Shown here: positions 50,223 through 56,307 of the stretch, one piece after another
How positions within the stretch are numbered: position 1 is the first letter of the stretch
Layout: each line of letters starts with the position of its first letter
Assembly: GCA_002499085.1 (NCBI GenBank)
Contig: DAKD01000002.1
Span: 1-64,000 of the forward strand
Length of the DNA: 64,000 nucleotides
DNA from: Methanomassiliicoccales archaeon UBA280
GTDB taxonomy: Archaea > Thermoplasmatota > Thermoplasmata > SG8-5
Direction of reading: 5' to 3'
Made by a program: the position numbers and the translations under genes
The notes under the pieces: model-generated
The model's input: only the letters and a program-made list of their open reading frames with translations
What the model was told of the DNA's origin: nothing
The model's database searches: none

Positions 50223-50997
50223 TCGTCCTTGCCTCCGCGATGTTCTTCGGGACTATGACATTCCACTCGGATATCAACCGTCCGGTTCCGGAACCCGGCC
50301 TCAGGGCCAGGTAGTATATCTTGTCCTTGGCCTGATTGCGCAGGCTTTCGAGGTACTCGTCCGGAACCTTCAACTCGTCCCTCAGCAGCCAGAGGATATA
50401 TCCCGCCTTCTGGAACAGGCTCTGCTCCCCGAATTTTTCCAAGTATCGGTCCAGCACATCGGTGTCCATCTTGTGGAAGGTCGCGAGGCTCTTCAGCACT
50501 TCCTCCAGCCCTCCGCAATGATCCGGCCTCCTCACGCAATCCAGGAAGGTTCGCTCCCTGTCCGTGACAGGAAGGTTCACCCCCTCTCTCATCAACGTCA
50601 TGGTTCCGAATAGGTTCCTGTCAGTAAGGTACTTGTATTCCACTCCCTGGAACTCAAAGCCCCTGAGCGGTTTCGGCCTCAGGTAATACACGGTGTTGAA
50701 GCATGACTGGGCAACTCCATGGAGCTCCAAGGCGGAATGGTATGCCAGAGCACCTTTCTGATTGCTCACCGCGTGGCTCACTAGATACCTGTCCGCCTCG
50801 TATTTCCGGCCCAGGCTTTCCGGCGGCACGCCGGCGTAATATCCCCTGTGAACCCTGACGACATAGCCCTTGGCTGCGAGGCGGGACATTGTTGTGCGGG
50901 ATGTTTCATAGTTTCCAGTCACTTTTGTCACTTCAGACAGCGAGCATACGTTTCTCCCGAGGACCTCGAGGTAGACGGCCTGCTCATTGGGGGTCAT
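50215..50997 (-). CDS. AbiEi-type antitoxin / transcriptional regulator
   Basis: 260 residues from ATG 50997 (GGGAAG just before); ATG 51030 is possible but lies inside an operator repeat. The N-terminal winged helix (TPNEQAVYLEVLGRNVCSLSEVTKVTGNYETSRTTMSRLAAKGYVVRVHRGYYAG) is followed by the C-terminal antitoxin domain (GALAYHSALELHGV...RERTFLDCVRRPDHCGGLEEVL). AbiEi proteins repress their own operon by binding repeats in the promoter, and this gene has duplicated repeats there (51006-51131). It is co-translated with the toxin. Confidence 0.86.
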   Translation of the reverse strand: MTPNEQAVYLEVLGRNVCSLSEVTKVTGNYETSRTTMSRLAAKGYVVRVHRGYYAGVPPESLGRKYEADRYLVSHAVSNQKGALAYHSALELHGVAQSCFNTVYYLRPKPLRGFEFQGVEYKYLTDRNLFGTMTLMREGVNLPVTDRERTFLDCVRRPDHCGGLEEVLKSLATFHKMDTDVLDRYLEKFGEQSLFQKAGYILWLLRDELKVPDEYLESLRNQAKDKIYYLALRPGSGTGRLISEWNVIVPKNIAEARTNA

Positions 50998-51005
50998 TAC
51001 TTCCC

Positions 51006-51131
51006 TATTTTTGCAGTTTGTAGATGGCATGGTACACAAACAGCAATATATCGGTAGTGGAATATTAAGTTTTCTACTCAAAATTCGCGGTTTGTTGACG
51101 GAATGGTACACATACTACGATTATTCGGTAG
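51006..51131 (-). promoter_or_regulatory. Duplicated operator/promoter of the AbiE operon
   Basis: Two direct repeats of about 52 bp lie at 51006-51057 and 51080-51131, with a period of 74 bp. On the minus strand each reads CTACCGA, then an AT-rich stretch, then TGTGTACCAT, two further blocks and ACAAAC. The proximal copy lies directly upstream of, or over, the antitoxin start. This fits cooperative autorepression by the AbiEi winged helix. The intergenic remainder to 51264 is AT-rich with no gene. Confidence 0.7.
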
Positions 51132-51264
51132 TGTTCTGATAGCCTCTGGATGAAGGTGATTGCCTTAGGGAAGGTATTTATTTTCCACATTGGCGAATGA
51201 ATAGATTGGCTTCGCATCTCACAATTTCTGCCATTTTTTCACCCGGTCATTCCCTATTTTTTGA

Positions 51265-51696
51265 TGTGCAGAACACTATCCCGTTCAAATTATTTTGACA
51301 GATACTTCAGGCAATGTCATGGCTCCCCCGGACACATCGATAACAGTCAACGTGACCTGGGATTCCGACGAGGACGGTTATTGCGATTACCAGGATGCGT
51401 TCCCGGAAGATTCCACACAGTATCTTGACTCTGACAATGATGGCTACGGGGACAACCAGACTGGCAGCAATTCAGATGCATTCCCCGATGACCCGAACGA
51501 ATGGCAGGACACTGACGGAGACGGTGTTGGAGATAATTCGGATTTCGCCCCGGGGATTCCGAACAATTACATTTACCTGGGGATTGTCGGGATTGTGATT
51601 CTCCTAATCATTCTGATATTCATGGCGATGAAAAGGAGGAAGCGGCCTCCTGTGATTGTTCAGAAAGATGAGTCAGAGGGGATCAAGAGTCAATAG
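51265..51696 (+). pseudogene. 3' fragment of a surface protein with calcium-binding repeats
   Basis: The open frame starts directly after a stop (51262-51264) without a plausible initiation site. It reads into the tail of a larger protein: ILTDTSGNVMAPPDTSITVNVTWD, then thrombospondin type-3-like Asp repeats (DSDEDGYCDYQDAFPEDS, DSDNDGYGDN, DTDGDGVGDNSD). A TM helix (YIYLGIVGIVILLIILIFMAM) and a basic tail follow. The signal peptide and ectodomain are missing, so it is most likely a 5'-truncated gene left by recombination next to the AbiE operon. Confidence 0.7.
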
Positions 51697-51839
51697 GATT
51701 CACAGGGAGACTACTGGGGAGTTGGCGTGGAAATCATCGTGATTCCGTTGGCTCGGTTGCCCGGGGACGTGAAGGGGAGGGAGAGGGAGCTGGAGGGGTG
51801 GGTGTGGGGGTAAATTCTCCCATGGAGCCTGTGCGATTA
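51697..51839. other. Purine-rich intergenic tract
   Basis: A G/A-rich run at about 51768-51810 (AGGGGAGGGAGAGGGAGC and GGGGTGGGTGTGGGGG) has many G-triplets on the plus strand and could form a G-quadruplex. Its right edge coincides with the change to low GC. No gene is seen. Confidence 0.45.
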
Positions 51840-52466
51840 TTATGAAGTAAATGCGGGGTATTCGAACCAGCCCATGGGAGATGGAAAAATGTGAATCGAT
51901 ATTGACGGTCCAGTACTTTGTTCATCAATGTATTCAAAATTATACATATCGACATCAACACTTAATGAAGAGGTTGAATTATCATAGTCCGAATAAAAAT
52001 GATACCATGCAGATGTATCATGTTCATCACTAGACATTGCTAAATCATTGACTGGTACTTTTTCATCACAAGAAAAAATAAATCTACAATTAGATGAAGC
52101 ATTTAACATCAGTCCATTTCCATATTCCGTATTTATTCTTGTCACATTCATATAACCTTGCTTTATTGAATTTAACAACAATTCATCTATCCAATAATCT
52201 TCATCTTCCAGAAAGGCTGGTAATGGTACTATCACAGAACTGTTTACAGTTTTGAAACTTTGAATTTCAACATTATAATAGAACGTATAAGTTGTCTTAC
52301 CTGGTTTTAATTCAACATAGTATAATGTGGAAATAATTACCACAATTGCTACAAGTATGGCAATAAGTGAATATATTTTTTTTATTTTCATATAATCTGC
52401 CTCCAATTTATTATCTCGCAACAATAATAATACATTGTTTTTCTGTTCATATAATTCCTCCTTCAT
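51840..52466 (-). CDS. AT-rich membrane-anchored hypothetical protein
   Basis: 208 residues. A TM helix (YSLIAILVAIVVIISTLYYV, about 32-51) is followed by an ectodomain of about 155 residues with several N-x-S/T sites. ATG 52466 overlaps the stop of the gingipain-like gene (ATGA); ATG 52391 (MKIKKIYSL) would give a cleaner N-terminus. The DNA is strikingly AT-rich compared with the window. No family was recognised. It is probably the partner of the upstream peptidase-like protein. Confidence 0.6.
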   Translation of the reverse strand: MKEELYEQKNNVLLLLRDNKLEADYMKIKKIYSLIAILVAIVVIISTLYYVELKPGKTTYTFYYNVEIQSFKTVNSSVIVPLPAFLEDEDYWIDELLLNSIKQGYMNVTRINTEYGNGLMLNASSNCRFIFSCDEKVPVNDLAMSSDEHDTSAWYHFYSDYDNSTSSLSVDVDMYNFEYIDEQSTGPSISIHIFPSPMGWFEYPAFTS

Positions 52467-53986
52467 GATTTTAATAGGGGATCACCTATATAATTTAAAT
52501 AATAATGTTCAAAATACCACCCAGCACCCCCATCAGATTCTACTGAATAATCTCCTACTGGATTTGGTAATTCACTCCAAGTTGTGCCCCATGAAATAAG
52601 AGATTCCCCTATACTTTTTTCTAAATTTAGGGTATTAAAGAATCCCTGAGAACCCGGTGCTCCACCTCCCGCTACTGATGAATACCCAAAGCAACCAAGC
52701 CCCCATCCAACATTATTGAATGAAAAATACCCTGCAAGATAATAATAGCCTTCCAGATTTCCAGTGCCAATGTTATCTGAGCCATCTCTTTCAATGAATC
52801 TAGTTGTCCGGCAGCAGGTCATAAATGTAAATGGAACTGATATTTTAAGCTGAGTTAAATCTGGCGGATGAATTGAATCCGCGTTTGAGTTTATAAATAT
52901 CCCATTATAATCTGAATGACCTACAATAACGCAGAAATTAAAATGATATGAAGGATATGGCGGATTCCTTATTGCTTGGCTAGGTAATCCTAAAGCCTCA
53001 TTTGTTGATGGGTTGAGATAATACGTGCTTTTATCCACCATTAAAGAATTGTCATTGCCATATGGGGCATAATTAGTTATCAAATTTTCCTTTATTATAG
53101 TCGTATCTAAATTATACCATCCACTGTCTATAATACATGCAGCAGACCTGCCAAACCAAACTCCATAGGTATAATCTAACGCTCTAGAGAAATAATTATT
53201 TAAATAAATGGCCATCTCATCAAGGTCGTCGGAACTTGTGGGAGGTCGTAACAGACCGATAAATATTTCAGGGTCATTTTCTCTTGCATTCGCAATGTCG
53301 TTGATTGGAATTTCATATAGTCCATTCTGGTTACTATCCACCCAAGTTCCATCCATATCCTCATAAAATAAACTTGATAATGCACCCGATGAAGTGGTCG
53401 GGTCTTGCCCAGGTAAACCAGGAAGGTACCCTTCATCAATAAAAGCCATCGGCATATCCCCAACCAATACCGCGCCGACCATCCCGTTTAGGTAGTTCGC
53501 TTTGATGTTGGCCTTCACCTGCACCGCCGATGTCCAGGTCCCGGATATGATCTTCGTCCCAAGCTCAGCATATTCCCCCATCTTCAGGGAATACGTCCTC
53601 AGGTCCGGTGAGCCGGATTGTAACTCGCTGAACAATTCAGTATCGACGTAATACCCGACCCAGCCAGGGCTAGAGGGGTCCGTCGGGTCCGTCCCGTACG
53701 CCCCTGCGTTCCCCGGCCCGCACTCCTGCCAGTACGTCAACCCGTCCCCATCATCTCCAATACCGCCCTGCGTGATGTCGAACCACAGCTCGCAGTCGTC
53801 CTGGTCCCCGTCGTAGAGGTCCTCCTCGCCCGATACGTGGCCGTAGCCGTTGGGGTCGTCGAGGTAGTCGTCGCCGGACCAGCGGGCGGTCCTGAGGCAT
53901 ATTGTTATGTCATGCTCCCTGGCCATATTCTCCCGGATAGCCTTCCGGCGCTGTTCGGTCATTCTGCGAAGCACAAGGTCGAACAT
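52463..53986 (-). CDS. C25/gingipain-like peptidase homologue, possibly chimeric
   Basis: 507 residues. A caspase-like catalytic pair is suggested by VIVGHSDYNGI (His) and FMTCCRTTRF (Cys), and the end YYLNYIGDPLL is like that of C25 peptidases. The N-terminal part has Asp-rich, calcium-binding-type stretches (GDDYLDD, DGDQDD, DGDGLTYWQE). No signal peptide is present: residues 1-40 are charged and unlike a secreted N-terminus, so the 5' end may be replaced or broken. The 5' portion (about 53470-53986) is GC-rich like the window, while the rest is AT-rich. It overlaps the next gene by ATGA. Confidence 0.65.
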   Translation of the reverse strand: MFDLVLRRMTEQRRKAIRENMAREHDITICLRTARWSGDDYLDDPNGYGHVSGEEDLYDGDQDDCELWFDITQGGIGDDGDGLTYWQECGPGNAGAYGTDPTDPSSPGWVGYYVDTELFSELQSGSPDLRTYSLKMGEYAELGTKIISGTWTSAVQVKANIKANYLNGMVGAVLVGDMPMAFIDEGYLPGLPGQDPTTSSGALSSLFYEDMDGTWVDSNQNGLYEIPINDIANARENDPEIFIGLLRPPTSSDDLDEMAIYLNNYFSRALDYTYGVWFGRSAACIIDSGWYNLDTTIIKENLITNYAPYGNDNSLMVDKSTYYLNPSTNEALGLPSQAIRNPPYPSYHFNFCVIVGHSDYNGIFINSNADSIHPPDLTQLKISVPFTFMTCCRTTRFIERDGSDNIGTGNLEGYYYLAGYFSFNNVGWGLGCFGYSSVAGGGAPGSQGFFNTLNLEKSIGESLISWGTTWSELPNPVGDYSVESDGGAGWYFEHYYLNYIGDPLLKS

Positions 53987-54392
53987 TCTTCCTCCGATTC
54001 TCCTAGGTTAGCTATAATGGACTCCCTGAAATATATAGTTGTTGATTCGAAGCCCCGGGAACCGCCGGCCGGCAATTGCCGGCGCAAGTAGAATTGGCTG
54101 GGTGCATGAACCCAACGGAAATTGTACGACGGCCCGGCTCCCGTTCTGTATGCTGAATCAGGGCCGTGAATCCCTGGCAGATGGAGGCAAGAGGTGAATC
54201 CGCACCTGAATCACAACAACCACAAGGATTCGCCATGATTTCGGGCTTCACTCTCCTCATTTATCAACAATAGCCCGAAATTGGACGGGCTCACGCCTTT
54301 CGAATTAGATCACAAAGTGAGTCCGCCCAGATTGTCAGTGCAATGTATCGCACAATCAAAGATTCCGTAATCAGCTCATGTTGACGATGTGA
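53987..54392. other. Intergenic region with palindromes
   Basis: 406 bp with no supported gene. It contains a perfect 16-nt palindrome GCCGGCAATTGCCGGC (54068-54083) and a short copy of the covarying hairpin family (54193-54234). An imperfect stem CGTAATC/GATTACG (about 54368-54389) could end the minus-strand transcript from the GNAT gene. Confidence 0.5.
54193..54234 (-). repeat. Covarying hairpin repeat, copy 5 (short form)
   Basis: On the minus strand the ends are GGCGAATCC and GGATTCACC, pairing except at position three, with a 24-nt interior unrelated to the long copies. It is preceded by AATCATG, as is copy 3. Confidence 0.6.
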
Positions 54393-54950
54393 TTACGGTT
54401 TGAAATGCTCTGCGTATCGTTCTATGAGCTTCGCCTTCCTGTACGGGGGCATCACCAGATAGCCCGGGTGCCTGGACATGTCGAACGGCGGTTTCTTGAA
54501 CTCTGCCGGTTCCATGAAGCCCAAGTCCTTGAAGAACTTGCTCGCCTCGGGAGTCAGAGGCTTTGTGACCAGGTATCCGACGCATTGCTGGGAGCTGAGT
54601 ATCAGCAGCTTGAAGCCTATCTTGCGCTTCCTCATTGAGGGGAGGGTCTCTATCGCCCTGAGAGCCCATATGGCCATGCCGTCCGAGGCATTGGTCTCCC
54701 ATTCCTCGAGGAACACCCATGAGACAATGTCCCCGGCCCTTGCAGCGACTATGAAAATCGGCCTCGGAAATTTCCTCAGCCATATCTTGAAGGTCTTCTC
54801 GTAGCCGATTATGCCCAGGCCCCTGAAGAACTCGAACCCGCCGCCTGAAAAACGCCCGTCCTCCATCCCCAGAATCCTGAATTTATTTACCTCCGATGCG
54901 TCTTCGAGCTTGTAGAATATCAGGTCTGAGGATCTGGCAAGTTCCAGCAA
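54393..54950 (-). CDS. GNAT-like acetyltransferase protein
   Basis: 185 residues, soluble. The core FIVAARAGDIVSWVFLEEWETNASDGMAIWALRAIETLPSMRKRKIGFKLLILSSQQCVGYLV...FFKDLGFME follows the strand-helix order of an N-acetyltransferase, but the usual acetyl-CoA loop (Q/R-x-x-G-x-G/A) is not clear. It may be a degenerate member. It starts at TTG 54950, four bases after AAGGTGA. It lies about 100 bp downstream of the seven-gene operon, past a likely terminator. Confidence 0.55.
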   Translation of the reverse strand: MLELARSSDLIFYKLEDASEVNKFRILGMEDGRFSGGGFEFFRGLGIIGYEKTFKIWLRKFPRPIFIVAARAGDIVSWVFLEEWETNASDGMAIWALRAIETLPSMRKRKIGFKLLILSSQQCVGYLVTKPLTPEASKFFKDLGFMEPAEFKKPPFDMSRHPGYLVMPPYRKAKLIERYAEHFKP

Positions 54951-54974
54951 TGATTCACCTTCGGATTACCGTAC

Positions 54975-55010
54975 GGGAACAAAATAGGCTGAACGCCTGT
55001 GCGTCCAGCC
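54975..55010 (-). terminator. Stem-loop and T-rich tail after the seven-gene operon
   Basis: GGCTGAACGC (54987-54996) pairs with GCGTCCAGCC (55001-55010) around a CTGT loop, with one mismatch. On the minus strand it is followed by TATTTTGTT. It sits about 40 bases after the stop of the last operon gene. Confidence 0.6.
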
Positions 55011-55051
55011 TTGTCCGGGTGCCGCTTTTCACTGCGGCATTAGCGTCCGTC

Positions 55052-55663
55052 TCAGTCCGTGTACATGACCCACACGTCCGCGTTGTTCCTGAGTATCATG
55101 TTCAGGTCAGTGCGGGATATCTGGGCCTTCTCCAGGAGAATGGGCATCCACTCGTCCGGGGCGATTTTCCTGGTTCCGTCCTCCCAGACTGCGGCTATCT
55201 GCCCTATCTTCAGGGGCTTTCCCGCGATCTTGATCCGGTCGGCTGCGGCGTTCCTGAAGGTCTGGTGGATGATGCACATAGAGTTTATCGTGCCGGGCTT
55301 GTAAACCGAGTTGTAGTACTCGGCCACGTCGGCGTGTATCTTTGAGAATGTGCCTATCCTCTTGGTGTACTCCTGCCATCCCTTGGTGAACGGGCACTTG
55401 GTTGTCACGGCGCAGTGAGGCGTTATCGTTATAACGTCCTCGAACGCCGAGATTATGGATTCGCCCTTCACGAGGGAGTCCAGGAACTGGTCCCAGGTCT
55501 TGTACTCCTCCTCGGGCATGCTCTTCGCCAGGGATGTGGCCAGGCTGACCAGGTAATTGTTCATTCCACTGGCGCCCTGCTTGTCGGCTATGTCCTCGAG
55601 GAACAGGCAGGCTGCCACGTCCACGAACGGGTTGTCGTCTATCAGAAATTTTCTTTCGCTCAT
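55052..55663 (-). CDS. Unknown protein with conserved CIIHQxFR motif (paralogue 1)
   Basis: 203 residues from ATG 55663, seven bases after GGAGG; ATG 55669 is too close to that site. It is soluble, with an N-terminal helical region (VDVAACLFLEDIADKQGASGMNNYLVSLATSLAKSM). A Cys pair region (HCAVTTKCPF) follows, then ADVAEYYNSV and the motif MCIIHQTFRNAAADRI. It aligns along its whole length with the product of 55675-56307 at perhaps a quarter of positions, so the genes are a tandem duplication. The Cys/His set might bind metal or haem, but I do not recognise the family. It is the last gene of the operon. Confidence 0.7.
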   Translation of the reverse strand: MSERKFLIDDNPFVDVAACLFLEDIADKQGASGMNNYLVSLATSLAKSMPEEEYKTWDQFLDSLVKGESIISAFEDVITITPHCAVTTKCPFTKGWQEYTKRIGTFSKIHADVAEYYNSVYKPGTINSMCIIHQTFRNAAADRIKIAGKPLKIGQIAAVWEDGTRKIAPDEWMPILLEKAQISRTDLNMILRNNADVWVMYTD

Positions 55664-55674
55664 GTTCATGCCTC

Positions 55675-56307
55675 CTACTTGTCGTCCTCCGACTCGCCCC
55701 TGAGCCTTGCGCCGCGCATCATTATTGCATACACGCAGGCGTAGTTCCTCAGCAAGCTTCGGACATATTCCGGGTTGATGCCAATCTTCTTCAGCGCGTC
55801 CTCGGTTATCTTCGTCTCGCCGGAGAATCCGCGATTCGCCAGCTGCACGCAGTCAAGGCTCTGGTCCGCGATCGAAATGTTCTTCGCGACCTCTTCCCTG
55901 AACCTCTGGTGGATGACGCAGAAGTTGCATACCGCTGTGTCCCTCACGCTGTTGTTGTATTCTTCCGCGACAGCCGAGTCAGCGCGGGGCAGTTCGCCCA
56001 CGCTGTACCTTATCCTCACTATCGTCGGATTGAAGACGCAGGTCTCCAGGGCATAAATGTACCCCACAACATCGCCGTCGACGTCCGTTATGGCCAGATC
56101 GGTCAAGGCCGTTACACTTCCCTCGATCGAGAAGGCGGTCCGCCCCTCTCTCAACGCCACGTTGAAAGAAGGCCAGCCCATGTACGCTTCCTTTCCCATT
56201 CTCTTGGCCAGGCTTTCACCTACTCTAGCCCAGTATTGGATGGTGCCTTCGACACCAGCCTTCTCGCTCATATCCTGAATGAGCGAGACCAATGCTACAT
56301 CGAGCAA
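55675..56307 (-). CDS. Unknown protein with conserved CVIHQxFR motif (paralogue 2)
   Basis: 210 residues from TTG 56307. A GGAGGTGA site lies five bases upstream inside the previous gene, whose TAG stop directly abuts this start. Shared blocks with paralogue 1 are LDVALVSLIQDMSEKAG, SLAKRMGKEAY, AVAEEYNNSV, NFCVIHQRFREEVAKNISIA and LLRNYACV. The CPF segment of paralogue 1 is reduced to TCVF. The protein is soluble and its function unknown. Confidence 0.7.
   Translation of the reverse strand: MLDVALVSLIQDMSEKAGVEGTIQYWARVGESLAKRMGKEAYMGWPSFNVALREGRTAFSIEGSVTALTDLAITDVDGDVVGYIYALETCVFNPTIVRIRYSVGELPRADSAVAEEYNNSVRDTAVCNFCVIHQRFREEVAKNISIADQSLDCVQLANRGFSGETKITEDALKKIGINPEYVRSLLRNYACVYAIMMRGARLRGESEDDK

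Noticed and set aside
51006..51131. Insertion-sequence terminal repeats flanking AbiE
   Set aside because: The repeats are direct, both lie on one side of the operon, and no transposase is present. Operator duplication fits better.
54012..54260. 82-codon minus-strand frame upstream of the gingipain-like gene
   Set aside because: It spans a palindrome and a hairpin repeat, with no ribosome site and a Cys/Arg/Gly-rich non-protein-like composition.
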